A stretch of DNA of 64,000 bases, taken from CAVTTH01 sp963737545 (lineage in GTDB: Bacteria; Verrucomicrobiota; Verrucomicrobiia; Chthoniobacterales; UBA10450). Position 1 is the first letter of the stretch. Each line of letters opens with the position of its first letter. The notes under the pieces are model-generated. The model was not told where the DNA came from. It ran no database searches and worked only from the letters and a program-made list of their open reading frames with translations. The translations under genes and the position numbers were made by a program. Location of the stretch: assembly GCA_963737545.1 (NCBI GenBank), contig CAVTTH010000004.1, forward strand, positions 310,001 through 374,000, read 5' to 3'. This document shows, one piece after another, positions 42,678 to 53,197 of this stretch.

Positions 42678-44771
42678 ATGAACACCGATCTGAAGAAACT
42701 GCCTAACGAATATCGCCGGACATTGCCGGTGCACACTGTGCGTGGAAGCGGCCAACCGGCTGCCGCGATGAACGCTAACGGGATCGGCGAGAGAAAGCGT
42801 CCCGAACTTACCGTTCGCGGCCTCATCGTAGGCGTCATTATCACGTTGGTCTTCACGGCCGCGAACGTTTACTTCGGGCTCAAGGCCGGGCTCACTTTTT
42901 CGACATCGATTCCGGCAGCGGTGATTTCGATGGCGATCCTGCGCAGTTTCAAAAACGCGACCGTGCAGGAAAACAACATCGTGCAGACCGTTGCCTCAGC
43001 CGCGGGAACGTTGTCATCGATCATCTTCGTGCTTCCGGGTCTGATCATGATCGGTTGGTGGACTGGCTTTCCGTTTTGGATCTCGTTCTTGGTCTGCGCA
43101 CTCGGCGGCATTCTCGGCGTGATGTACTCGATTCCGCTCCGGCGAGCGTTGGTGACGAACTCCGATTTACCCTACCCTGAAGGCGTCGCGTGCGCTGAAG
43201 TGCTCAAGGTCGGTAGCGGCGGCGACAAGACGAACGCGGCCGAGGTCGAGCACGGCAGATCTGGTCTGCTGGCGGTGTTGTGGGGATCGATCGTCGCCGC
43301 GGTTTTCGCGATCATCGTCGCCACACAAGTGTTCGCTTCTGATGTCGCGCAGACCTTCCGCTTCGGCCGGCGCGGCGCGGTGAGTGGTTATGACTTCTCG
43401 CTTTCCTTTGCGCTGCTCGCGATCGGTCACCTCTGTGGATTGTCCGTCGGGATCGCGATGCTCATCGGCACATGCATTGGCTGGGGTTGGCTCGTGCCGC
43501 ATTACTCCGCGCTCGCCGCCGACCTAACGACTGCGGCCGGAACACTCGCGCAAAGCACGTGGAGCCACAAAGTGCGCTTCATCGGCGCCGGCGCGATTGG
43601 TGTTTCCGCAATTTGGACACTGCTGAAGCTGGTGAAACCGGTCGCAAGCGGTTTGGCCGGCGCAATGGCTGCATCGCGTGCGCGCAAGGCCGGCAAAGCC
43701 GACACTTTGCCGATCACGGAGCGCGACATTCCGATCGGCATTGTTGGTCTTATCACGTTGCTTTGCATGCTGCCGATCGGCTGGGTGCTCGGGTATTTCG
43801 CCAACGAGAGCGGGCTCGGCTCGCACGTCACTACGCTCGTAATCGGCGGCGTTTTTTATGTTTTCTTGATGAGCTTCTTTGTCTCGGCGGTCTGCGGTTA
43901 CATGGCCGGCCTGATCGGTTCATCCAACAGCCCGCTTTCCGGTATTGGCATCCTGGTCGTGATCGGCGCGGCGCTATTGCTGGTGCTCGGCGTGAAACCG
44001 TATGTCGGTCCAGAAGCGACCAAGGCGCTCATGGCCTTCGCGCTTTTCACCACTGCGGTGATTTTCAATGTGGCCGCGATTGCGAATAACAATTTGCAGG
44101 ACCTGAAGACCGGGCAACTAGTCGATGCGACTCCGTGGAAACAACAGGTCGCGCTCATCATCGGTGTCCTCGCCGGTGCCGTCGTGATTCCGCCAGTGCT
44201 CAATCTGGTGAATCAGGCGTACGGTTTCGTCGGCGCACCAGGCGCGGAATTGCGGCCGACGCCGCTGCCCGCGCCGCAAGCGGGGTTGATCTCGTCGCTC
44301 GCGCAAGGCGTCATCGCCGCGGATATCGATTGGAGTTTGATTCGGATGGGCGCCTACATCGGCATCGCCATCATCGTGCTTGATGCAATTCTTGCTAAAA
44401 CAACGAAACACATGCGCGTTCCTCCACTCGCGGTCGGGCTCGGAATTTATCTGCCGACCGCGAGCACGCTCATGATCGTGGTCGGCACGATCGTCGGCTG
44501 GTTCTACGATCGCGGCGCCGATCGAACGCCGAAACCGGAAGCGACGAAGCAGCTGGGCGTTTTGCTCGCGTCGGGCTTGATCGTTGGGGAAAGCATCATC
44601 GGTGTTGTGATCTCTGCCATTGTTGTTTTCTCAGGCGTAGCGGCACCGCTCGCGCTCGTCGGCGCGGGATACGAAACGGCTGGCAAAATTGTTGGCGGCA
44701 TAGCCTTCGTCGCGACTGGGTTTGTGCTCTACCGATGGGTTCTGGGAATGGGATCGAAGCGGTCGGCGTAA
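42678..44771 (+). CDS. OPT-family oligopeptide/siderophore transporter (first copy)
   Basis: 697 residues from ATG 42678 with about 14 transmembrane helices. The family marks A-N-V-Y-F-G-L-K-A-G-L-T-F-S-T-S-I-P-A-A-V-I-S and E-N-N-I-V-Q-T-V-A-S-A-A-G are near the start; N-N-L-Q-D-L-K-T-G is in the second half. OPT proteins take up peptides or metal-chelating compounds with protons. The substrate is not readable from sequence. The next gene is the cyclase-TPR protein, 30 bases on. Confidence 0.9.
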   Translation: MNTDLKKLPNEYRRTLPVHTVRGSGQPAAAMNANGIGERKRPELTVRGLIVGVIITLVFTAANVYFGLKAGLTFSTSIPAAVISMAILRSFKNATVQENNIVQTVASAAGTLSSIIFVLPGLIMIGWWTGFPFWISFLVCALGGILGVMYSIPLRRALVTNSDLPYPEGVACAEVLKVGSGGDKTNAAEVEHGRSGLLAVLWGSIVAAVFAIIVATQVFASDVAQTFRFGRRGAVSGYDFSLSFALLAIGHLCGLSVGIAMLIGTCIGWGWLVPHYSALAADLTTAAGTLAQSTWSHKVRFIGAGAIGVSAIWTLLKLVKPVASGLAGAMAASRARKAGKADTLPITERDIPIGIVGLITLLCMLPIGWVLGYFANESGLGSHVTTLVIGGVFYVFLMSFFVSAVCGYMAGLIGSSNSPLSGIGILVVIGAALLLVLGVKPYVGPEATKALMAFALFTTAVIFNVAAIANNNLQDLKTGQLVDATPWKQQVALIIGVLAGAVVIPPVLNLVNQAYGFVGAPGAELRPTPLPAPQAGLISSLAQGVIAADIDWSLIRMGAYIGIAIIVLDAILAKTTKHMRVPPLAVGLGIYLPTASTLMIVVGTIVGWFYDRGADRTPKPEATKQLGVLLASGLIVGESIIGVVISAIVVFSGVAAPLALVGAGYETAGKIVGGIAFVATGFVLYRWVLGMGSKRSA

Positions 44772-44801
44772 ATCAGGTGGCTCGTTAGGCCTCTCGCGCG
44801 C

Positions 44802-47193
44802 GTGTCTGATTCCGATGACAATCTCCACCTCGAGATCGGGCACGTCCTCTTCATCGACATCGTCGGTTACTCGAAGCTCCTGAACGAGGAACAGAAGGAG
44901 CGGCTAAACCAACTCACGGAGATCGTGCTGGCGACCACGCAGGTGCGCGAATCGACCGACGAAAAACTCGTCAGGCTACCGACCGGCGATGGCATGGCCC
45001 TGGTCTTCCGCCACAGCGCCGAGGAACCGGCCCGCTGCGCGCTCGAGATTGCCGAAGCGCTCCGGAAGCATCCGGAACTTCCGGTGCGCATGGGCATCCA
45101 CAGCGGCCCGGTGAGCGAGGTGACCGACGTGAGCGGGCGCACCAACCTCGCCGGGGCCGGCATCAACATAGCGCAACGGGTGATGGATTGCGGCGACGCC
45201 GGCCACATTCTTCTCTCCCAGCATGTGGCGGATGATCTGGTTCATTCGCGGCAATGGGCGCCGCGTCTGCGCGATCTGGGTGAGTGCGAGGTCAAGCACG
45301 GTGTCCGGCTCCATTTGGTCAATCTTTACGCCGAGCCGCTGGGCAACGCCGCGGTCCCGCAGAAATTTCAGCAGGCGAAACCAACGCCTGCGCGACGCAG
45401 CAGTGCCGGATTGATCGCCGCGCTCGCGATCATCGCAATTCTAGTGGCGGGCGCGGCATATTATTTAACCGCGCATCGAGCAGGGACCAAAGGCAGCGCC
45501 ATTGCCGAAAAGTCCATCGCGGTGTTGCCGTTCGAAAATCTGAGCGAGGAAAAAGCGAACGAATTCTTTACCGATGGCGTGCAGGACCAAATCCTGACCG
45601 ACCTTTCGCAGATCGCTGATCTAAAAGTCATCAGCCGCACCTCGGTGATGCAGTATAAAAGCGGAGTCGCACGTAATCTCCGCAAGATTGGTGAGGAGTT
45701 GGGAGTCGCCCATGTCGTCGAAGGCAGTGTGCAACGCGCGGCCAACAAAGTGCGGGTGATCGCCCAATTGATCGATGCCCGCAACGACGCGCATCTCTGG
45801 GCGCAAACCTACGATCGCGATCTGGCCGATGTCTTCGCCATCCAAAGCGAGATCGCCAAGGCGATTGCCGATCAGTTGCAGGCGAAGCTCTCGCCTAACG
45901 AGAAGAAAGCCATCGAGCAGCCGCCCACCACTGATCTGGCGGCTTTCGACCTTTACAGCCGGGCGAAGTCACTTCTCCTGACGGCAGGTTTCAGCGCGAC
46001 GAACGATCCAGACCTGCGGAAGGCAATTGAACTTCTGGATGAAGCGGTCAAGCGCGATCCGTCATTTTTCGACGCTTACTGCCAGCTCGCCTGGACACAC
46101 GGATCCCTTTATGCAGTATCGGGGTCTGATCACACTCCCGCCCGGCTGGCCCTGGCTGAAGCTGCGGTGCAAGCCGCGACACGGCTGCGGCCGGATGCTG
46201 CCGAAACGCATTTGGCGCGCGCACAATATCTCTACTACGGGCCGCGCGACTATGCCGGCGCCCTCGCCGAATTGGAGATTGCGCGGCGAGCGTTACCCAA
46301 TGATCCGCGTCTCTTCGAACTCACCGGCTACATTCTGCGGCGGCGCGGCCAGCAGGAGGAAGGTCTGCAGAACCTGCAGCGCGCGGTGGAGCTGGACCCG
46401 CGCAACTTTTTTACTCTGCAACAGATCGCGCTCAGTTACGAAAATCTGGGGCGCTATGCCGAGGCGATCGCTGCGCTGGATCGCGCGTTAGCGATCGTGC
46501 CCGACAACGTCGAAACGCGGGCCAATCGTGAGGAATATTATATCTTCTGGAAAGCGGACACCCGGCCGCTCCACCAGACAATTGATGCAATTCTCGCGCA
46601 AGGACTGAGCGCCATCGCCAGCGCCGCGGACACCTGGTTCTTTTGCGCTCTGGCCGAACGCGATCCGGCTGCGGCCGAACGAGCGCTCGTCGCGCTGGGC
46701 GACAATCCATTGCTGGAACGAATCCGCGATTACTCTGAGCCGCAGCTTTGGTGAAGGGCTGCTGGCGCGCATGAGCAAAGATGAGGCAAGAGCGCGCACT
46801 GCGTTTGAAGCGGCTCGCGCCCAGCAGGAGAAGATCGTGCAGGCGCAGCCGGACTACGGCCCGGCGCTCTGCGTCCTCGGCTTAATCGACGCTGCTCTTG
46901 GGCGGAAAGACCTGGCCTTGGACGAAGGCCGTCGGGCGATCGCGCTCATGCCGGTGGAAAAAGATGTCTCCAACGGCAGCCGCGTCCTTCAATATTTCGC
47001 CATCACAGCAGCGTGGGCGGGCGAGAAGGAGCTTGCCTTGCAGCAACTGGAAGCTGGACTGCGTGCTCCCGCCGCATCGTTCATGCTGAGCTACGGCGCC
47101 TTAAAACTGCTCCCCTTCTGGGACCCGCTCCGCGGCGATCCGCGCTTCGAAAAAATCGTTCAATCACTCGCGCCGAAAGAGGCGGTTAAGTAA
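44802..47193 (+). pseudogene. Class III cyclase-domain/TPR membrane protein, frameshifted
   Basis: Starts GTG 44802. Residues ~8-185 are a nucleotide cyclase homology domain (F-I-D-I-V-G-Y-S-K-L, then R-L-P-T-G-D-G-M-A-L-V-F). A transmembrane helix lies near 203-222, then an A-I-A-E-K-S-I-A-V-L-P-F-E-N-L-S segment like FlgO, then six or more TPRs. The first frame stops at 46754. The C-terminal part (L-S-R-S-F-G-E-G-L-L-A-R-M-S-K, then R-G-D-P-R-F-E-K-I-V) is in another frame to 47193. Deleting one base near 46724-46732 joins them into a ~795-residue protein. Probably a sensor; whether it makes cAMP is unknown. Confidence 0.75.
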
Positions 47194-47199
47194 ACTGGA

Positions 47200-47346
47200 A
47201 TGAACAATTTCTTTCCCGAGCTGAAACGACGCAACAGTTACGAGGTCGCGATCGCTTCTGCGGTGGTGTCGTGGCTGTTGATTCAAGCGGCGTTGATTTG
47301 TCAGCCGACGCCGGAACGAGGCCCGCACGCTTTCACCTGCCGATGA
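47200..47346 (+). pseudogene. N-terminal remnant of a TPR membrane protein
   Basis: 48 codons. M-N-N-F-F-P-E-L-K-R-R-N-S-Y-E-V-A-I-A-S-A-V-V-S-W-L-L-I-Q-A-A matches the start of the 'FF-x-ELKRRNVYKVA' TPR proteins common next to cyclases in this kind of genome. The similarity ends at about residue 31. The rest of this gene is replaced by an ORF6N gene whose ATG overlaps this frame's TGA. Confidence 0.6.
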
Positions 47347-47858
47347 AGAAGCAAGTTACAACCAAACCGAGCCTGCCGATTCTCACCGTGCGCGGAGAGC
47401 GCGTGGTTATGGACTTTGCTCTGGCACGGATCTACGGAGTTACGACCGGCCGCTTCAATGAAGCGGTTAAGCGAAACCTAAAGCGATTTCCCGCGGATTT
47501 TTCCTTTGTGGTCACGCGCCAGGAGTATGAAGAATTGATATCGCAAAATGCGATATCAAAGCCGGGCCGCGGTGGCCGCACCAAGCTTCCGCGAGTCTTT
47601 ACAGAGCACGGTGCCTTGATGGCGGCAAGCATCCTCAACAGCGAGCGCGCGATCGCGATGAGCGTGTATGTAATTCGCGCGTTTGTGGAGATTCGCGAAA
47701 GGCTCGCGGCAAATGCGGTGATTTTGAAGCGGCTCGCGGAAATCGACAAGACGCTCGTCCTTCACGGCACTGCCTTGAGCGATATCTACCAAAAGCTGCT
47801 GCCACTGCTGTCGCCGCCGCCGGATCCACCGCGTCGGCAGATCGGATTTACTCGATAA
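47343..47858 (+). CDS. ORF6N-domain protein
   Basis: 171 residues from ATG 47343 (a longer reading from 47271 is inside the remnant). The N-terminal ORF6N domain is clear: L-P-I-L-T-V-R-G-E-R-V-V-M-D-F-A-L-A-R-I-Y-G-V and K-R-N-L-K-R-F-P-A-D-F-S-F. The pattern F-T-E-H-G-A-L-M-A-A-S-I-L-N-S is typical. ORF6N domains are found in phage antirepressors and in many chromosomal genes. A DNA-binding role is likely. It seems to have entered a TPR gene. Confidence 0.85.
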   Translation: MKKQVTTKPSLPILTVRGERVVMDFALARIYGVTTGRFNEAVKRNLKRFPADFSFVVTRQEYEELISQNAISKPGRGGRTKLPRVFTEHGALMAASILNSERAIAMSVYVIRAFVEIRERLAANAVILKRLAEIDKTLVLHGTALSDIYQKLLPLLSPPPDPPRRQIGFTR

Positions 47859-47865
47859 CGGATGA

Positions 47866-48087
47866 GTTCCGCACACGGCCGAGGATACCCGCAAAGCGAT
47901 CGGCTATGCCCTGCGCAAGGAGCCGGACAAAATGTTCGAATGGCTGGAGCACGCCTTGGCCACGCGCGACTCCGGTGTGACCGAGCTTCTGCAAAATCCT
48001 TTCCTGCTCGCCTACAAGGACGACCCGCGCTTCATCGCCTTCGCGCAAAAGATCGGGGTGATGCCGAAAGCCGCTGTCAATCCGTGA
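47866..48087 (+). pseudogene. C-terminal remnant of the same TPR protein
   Basis: A 73-codon open frame with no start codon of its own (47866 to TGA 48085-48087). It reads Y-A-L-R-K-E-P-D-K-M-F-E-W-L-E-H-A-L and F-L-L-A-Y-K-D-D-P-R-F-I-A-F-A-Q-K, the ending expected for the TPR protein whose start is at 47200. The frame differs from ORF6N. The middle of the protein (several hundred residues) is missing. Confidence 0.6.
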
Positions 48088-48116
48088 TTGCCATGGGCTA
48101 AGCTGCGCGAATTCCC

Positions 48117-50495
48117 ATGGCAAATATCGACCTGAGAAATCCGCCTAACGAGTTCCCGGACATCGTGGGCCCTCATCCGACGAACCCGATCCTCGCCAAC
48201 TTTCGTCCCTTCATTCCGCCGGGCGCGCGGCTGCGCGAGTTGACGCCGTTGCCGCTCATCATCGGGACACTGCTCGGGATGGTCTTCGGCGCGTCGTCGC
48301 TTTATCTCGTGCTCAAAGTCGGACTGACGGTGAGTGCGTCGATTCCGGTCGCGGTGATTTCGATCACCATCTTCCGCGTTTTTTCCAAGCTCGGCTTGCG
48401 CGACGCAACCATCCTCGAGAACAACATCGTGCAAACCGCGGGCTCGGCCGGTGAATCAATCGCCTTTGGTCTCGGCGTGACCATGCCGGCAATCATGATC
48501 CTTGGGTTCGATCTCGAAATCACGCGCGTCATGCTGGTCGCGATCCTGGGCGGGTTGATCGGAATCCTGATGATGATTCCGCTGCGCCGCGCGCTGATCG
48601 TGCAGCAGCACGGCTACCTGAAATATCCCGAAGGCACGGCCTGCGCGGAAGTGTTGAAGGCGGCCGCGTCGCCTGAATCGCGCGATGCCGCGCATGCCGG
48701 CGACGCGGTGGCGCGCGCCGCGGCCGATGAGGCGGTCAGCGGCGGTAAGATCATCATCGGCGGCTTCGCGATTGGGTTTATCTACTACGCCGTGCTGCAA
48801 ATCTTCAAAGCCATGAAGGAAATCCCGGAGAAAATCTTCGGGAAACCATTCGATGGCGCCTCCATTTCACTCGAAAACAATCCCGCGTTGCTTGGCGTCG
48901 GTTACATCATCGGTCCACGCATCTCGGCGCTCATGATGGCCGGCGGCGTCTTGTCCTACCTCGTCCTCATTCCGGCGATCAAATATTTCGGCTCCGCCGG
49001 AGCGCTGCCGCTCCCGCCTGAAACCGGGCACGCCATTGCCGACATGTCAGTCGAGCAGATTCAGAAGGGCTACATTCTTTACATCGGCGCGGGCGCAGTC
49101 GCCGCGGCCGGAATCATCAGCCTCTTTCGTTCGATTCCGCTCATCTGGCACGGATTGAAGGGCGGTCTCGCGGACCTGCGCAGCTCCGGTGTCACGCGCG
49201 AAGATCGCACCGATCAGGACCTGTCAATGAAATGGGTGGTCGGCGGGATCATCGGCTTGCTCATCGTCATCATGATCGCGCCGCAATTGAATCTGCGCTT
49301 TAATTTGTTAGGCGCGGTCCTCATCGTCGCTTTCGGTTTCCTCTTCGTGACTGTTGGATCGCGCCTGACGGGCGAAGTCGGCTCATCGTCCTGTCCGACA
49401 TCGGGCATGATGATCGCGACGCTGTTGCTGACGTGTCTCATCTTCCTCATCATCGGCTGGACGGCGCCGCCCTACTTTGTCACCGCGCTCTCGATCGGCG
49501 GCATCGTCTGCATCGCGTCGTCCAACGGCGGAACCATTTCGCAGGATTTGAAGACCGGTTTCCTGATCGGCTCAACGCCGAAGCATCAACAGATCGCAAT
49601 CCTCATCGGCACGCTCGCCTCCTGCCTTATCCTCGGACCGATCCTGATGCAGTTGAATCAGTCCGGCACGGTTTACGTTCCGGTCGCAGGCAATAAAGAT
49701 TTCGCTTTCCCGTCGAGCTTCCACGCCAATCCGGCCGATTACCTGAAAGACAGTAGTGGGCAACGGAAACGCGAACGCTTGTCCGGTGCACAAGCCGGCG
49801 GCGACCCTAACGAGTATTTTGTCTACCACAAAACCAATACCGACAACGGCCCGGCCGGCCGTTACTTGGTGAACAATGAGGGAGTCCCGGTTTATCTCGC
49901 GGATCCCGGAATCAACGGCGTCTACGAGAAGCGACCGGACGGCTCGAGCGTGCAGAAATTCACCGCCCCAAAAGCCACGCTCGTCTCTTACATCATCAAA
50001 GGAATCCTGGGCGGACAATTGCCGTGGGGCCTGGTCTTGTTAGGCGTTTTCATCGCCATCGTGCTCGAGCTTTCCGGGGTTTCTGCGCTCGCTTTCGCGG
50101 TCGGTGTTTATCTTCCCATCTCCACCTCCGCGCCGGTCTATGCCGGCGGCATGGTGCGGTGGCTCGTCGACAAATACACGCGACGCAAACACACCGGGGC
50201 GCGCCTCACCGAAGATCAGCTCGTCGCGGAAGGCGACAAGAGCAACGGCGTGCTCCTCTCCTCCGGTTACATCGCAGGCGGCACACTCGCCGGCGTGCTT
50301 TTCGCTTTCCTCGCCATCCCAATGAAGGACCGGCTCGATGTCTTCGAGAAATGGGCTGCCGCGCACAATCCATTCTTCGAAGGACCATACGCGGACTTGC
50401 TCGCGCTGATTCCGTTCGCTGCGCTTTGCGTCCTGCTCTACCTCGTCGGCCGCGACGTCTTGCTGGCCGCGAAATCGAAAGGCGCCCGGAGCTAA
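48117..50495 (+). CDS. OPT-family oligopeptide/siderophore transporter (second copy)
   Basis: 792 residues, ATG 48117. Like the first copy it has S-L-Y-L-V-L-K-V-G-L-T-V-S-A-S-I-P-V-A-V-I-S and E-N-N-I-V-Q-T-A-G-S-A-G-E, with a later S-S-N-G-G-T-I-S-Q-D-L-K-T-G. A ~60-residue soluble segment near residues 530-620 (Y-V-P-V-A-G-N-K-D-F-A-F-P-S-S and so on) distinguishes it. The two OPT copies are divergent relatives, not a recent duplication. Confidence 0.9.
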   Translation: MANIDLRNPPNEFPDIVGPHPTNPILANFRPFIPPGARLRELTPLPLIIGTLLGMVFGASSLYLVLKVGLTVSASIPVAVISITIFRVFSKLGLRDATILENNIVQTAGSAGESIAFGLGVTMPAIMILGFDLEITRVMLVAILGGLIGILMMIPLRRALIVQQHGYLKYPEGTACAEVLKAAASPESRDAAHAGDAVARAAADEAVSGGKIIIGGFAIGFIYYAVLQIFKAMKEIPEKIFGKPFDGASISLENNPALLGVGYIIGPRISALMMAGGVLSYLVLIPAIKYFGSAGALPLPPETGHAIADMSVEQIQKGYILYIGAGAVAAAGIISLFRSIPLIWHGLKGGLADLRSSGVTREDRTDQDLSMKWVVGGIIGLLIVIMIAPQLNLRFNLLGAVLIVAFGFLFVTVGSRLTGEVGSSSCPTSGMMIATLLLTCLIFLIIGWTAPPYFVTALSIGGIVCIASSNGGTISQDLKTGFLIGSTPKHQQIAILIGTLASCLILGPILMQLNQSGTVYVPVAGNKDFAFPSSFHANPADYLKDSSGQRKRERLSGAQAGGDPNEYFVYHKTNTDNGPAGRYLVNNEGVPVYLADPGINGVYEKRPDGSSVQKFTAPKATLVSYIIKGILGGQLPWGLVLLGVFIAIVLELSGVSALAFAVGVYLPISTSAPVYAGGMVRWLVDKYTRRKHTGARLTEDQLVAEGDKSNGVLLSSGYIAGGTLAGVLFAFLAIPMKDRLDVFEKWAAAHNPFFEGPYADLLALIPFAALCVLLYLVGRDVLLAAKSKGARS

Positions 50496-50619
50496 CTCTG
50501 GCAGTGGCGCTGTGCGCCGTGTTGTCCCGCGGCAATGCGGCGACCACAATTGCTTCAACAAATCGTTGAGGATCGGGCGGCATTGGACGATTAAGAATGC
50601 GGACGAATTCTTTTGTTCC

Positions 50620-51033
50620 ATGAAACGAGCAAACACATTTCTTCATCTCCCGATCATGGTGTGCCTCCTCGTTCTGCACGCGACAGCCATCCCGCTTCAT
50701 GCCGACGAGTTATCCGAAAGCGACAAATATTTTCTTCGCGGTTACGAACAGATGCGAGCTGCGTTGGTCGCGGATGATCTGGTGAAAGCCAACGAGGCGG
50801 CGCAGGAGCTGACAGAATCCGGTTTCCAGGTGGCCAGAGCCGAAACGCTGGGCTTCGCGCGCGATGAGTTCACCAAACTGAGTAAACTGGCGGTAAAAAT
50901 CGCCGCTGGTCAGCCTGGTTATTACATCATGTATTGTGCAGTGCTGGACAAGGATTGGGTGCAAACCTCGAAGAAAGTTTCCAACCCATATGGTGGGAAG
51001 GAAATGATCGATTGCGGCGAAATCAAACATTGA
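50620..51033 (+). CDS. Secreted DUF3347-like protein
   Basis: 137 residues from ATG 50620, with a signal peptide (L-P-I-M-V-C-L-L-V-L-H-A). The C-terminal part Y-Y-I-M-Y-C-A-V-L-D-K-D-W and N-P-Y-G-G-K-E-M-I-D-C-G-E-I-K-H resembles the metal-handling tail of DUF3347 proteins (the usual Y-C-P-M is Y-C-A-V here). Two cysteines and a terminal His could bind copper or another metal. It follows the second OPT gene by 124 bases. Confidence 0.65.
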   Translation: MKRANTFLHLPIMVCLLVLHATAIPLHADELSESDKYFLRGYEQMRAALVADDLVKANEAAQELTESGFQVARAETLGFARDEFTKLSKLAVKIAAGQPGYYIMYCAVLDKDWVQTSKKVSNPYGGKEMIDCGEIKH

Positions 51034-51190
51034 GGACGCAGTAAGAAGCCTCCTGTTCTTGCCGCCACCAAATCCCCCGAGAACCAATCGAAATGCAGCT
51101 CGTCACTCGCTGCCCCCGCTTATGAATTCCCGGATTAGATCCAACATTTGTCTCCTTGAAGACGCAATATTCAGCTTAAAGTGTCTCGGA

Positions 51191-53096
51191 ATGTCAAAGG
51201 CGAGCGTTTTTGTTTGTCTGACTTTGCTGTCCGGGCTTGCCATCGTTTCGGGCCAGACCGAGCGACTCAAGTTACCCCCGAATGAGCCCCTCGAAAAATA
51301 CGACAACCCGCCCGCCCCTCTCCCCTTGTGGAACATAGGGGTTTCGCCGGGAATGATCTCGCAGCACGACACCTTCACCAGTTATCAGGTCAACGTTAAT
51401 GCCAACGGGCAGAACATCACCGGCGACGCCGCGAACGAGCCGTCTATCGCTGTCGACCCGACAGACCACAGCAAGATGACAATCGGTTGGAGGCAGTTTA
51501 ACAGCGTTACCTCCAACTTCCGACAGGGCGGCTGGGGCTACACCAGCAATGGGGGCACGACTTGGACGTTCCCCGGCGTTCTCGAGAACAACGTCTTTCG
51601 GAGCGACCCGGTGCTATATGCAGATGACATTGGGCGTTTTTTCTATCTCAGTCTGGAAAATAATCCGTATCCCACCACGATGTGGCGATCGGTCGACGGC
51701 GGCGTGACTTTCCCCACCCGGTCGCCGTCGGAAGGGGGCGACAAGCAGTGGTTCGTTATAGATAATAATCCGGCGAGCACCGGCTACCACTTCCAATACC
51801 AGTTTTGGGATAACGCCAGCGCTTACGCCCCCAACGAATTCAGCCGTTCCACCGACGGCGGGTTGACATGGATGAACCCGATCACCATCCCCCACGCTCC
51901 GCAATGGGGGACGACCGACGTCGACTCGAACGGCACCCTTTTTTTCGGCGGCGTAACTACCTCCTTGACCCAATTTTGGTGCCTTCGTTCGAGCAACGCC
52001 AGGGACGGCGCTGTCACTCCGACTTTTGACCTAAGCACCCAGGTCAACATGGGCGGCGTCATCGATTACTTTGATACGATAAATCCGGAAGGACTGATTG
52101 GGCAGGTTTTCCTGGCGGTGGACCGTTCAGGCACCGGTCACTAATAACAATATTTACATGATGGCGAGCGTGCAACCAACCGGCTTCAACACCGGAAGCG
52201 ATGTGATGTTCGTGCGAAGTACCAACGGCGGCCTAACCTTCAGCGCACCGCTCCGGATCAATGACGACCCGATCAATCATAACAAATGGCACTGGTTCGG
52301 CACGCTTTCGGTTGCGCCCAACGGACGCATCGATTCCGTTTGGCTGGACACGCGCAACGCCGCGAACAACACCGATTCGCAGCTCTTCTACTCTTACAGC
52401 TTCGACGGCGGCACTACCTGGGCGCCCAACGTGGCGGTGAGCAATTCGTTTAATCCGTTCCTCGGTTATCCGAATCAGAACAAGATGGGCGATTACATCA
52501 CAATCGTTTCTGACAATACCGGAGGCAACGTCGCGTATTCCGCAACGTTCAATTCCGAAGAAGATGTCTATTACGTTCGCGTGGCTCCTTTCGCCCCGGT
52601 AGCACAAAGCGCAGTCTCACGAAAGACCCACGGCGCAGCCGGCGACTTCGATATCCCCCTTCCCCTTACTGGTAATGTTGGAATCGAATGCCGCAGTGGT
52701 CCCACCCATCAGATGATTATTAACTTCGCGGTTCCCGTCACGGTCGGCAGTGCGAGCGTGACTTCGGGTAGCGGGAGTGTGGGCAATTTCAGCGTGAGCG
52801 GTGCGGTCGTCACGGTCAATCTCACCGGCGTGACCAACGCGCAGAGAATCACGGTTACGCTTGGCAATGTGAATGATGGCACAAACGTGGGCGACGTTCC
52901 CATTTCCATGGGCCCGCTGGCCGGCGACGTGAATGGCAATGCCGCGACCAATGCCGCCGACGTCGGCCTGACCAAGTCGCAAGTGGGGCAGGCAGTCACG
53001 GGTTCGAACTTCCGCGAGGATGTGAATTTTAATGGCGCGATCAATGCCGCGGATGTCGCATTGGTCAAGGCCAACGCGGGCACCGTGCTGCCCTAG
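51191..53096 (+). pseudogene. Secreted BNR/sialidase-like protein with dockerin-like tail, frameshifted
   Basis: Signal peptide from ATG 51191 (S-V-F-V-C-L-T-L-L-S-G-L-A). Several Asp-box-like units follow: T-S-N-G-G-T-T-W-T-F, S-V-D-G-G-V-T-F, S-T-D-G-G-L-T-W and, after the break, S-F-D-G-G-T-T-W. Frame 1 stops at 52144; frame 2, readable from about 52098, continues with N-N-N-I-Y-M-M-A and ends at 53096. Removing one base near 52122-52141 restores it. The last ~160 residues are the same A-V-S-R-K-T-H-G tail as in the genes at 10862 and 58829. Probably a surface beta-propeller, perhaps glycan-active. Confidence 0.75.
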
Positions 53097-53197
53097 CGGC
53101 TGAGCAGTTCGCCTATTGCCTAACAATTGCGCTCATACCATTGTCTGGGGCGTCAACGGAATTTTTTCGGTCAACATTCCCGACTAACGAAGCCTGC

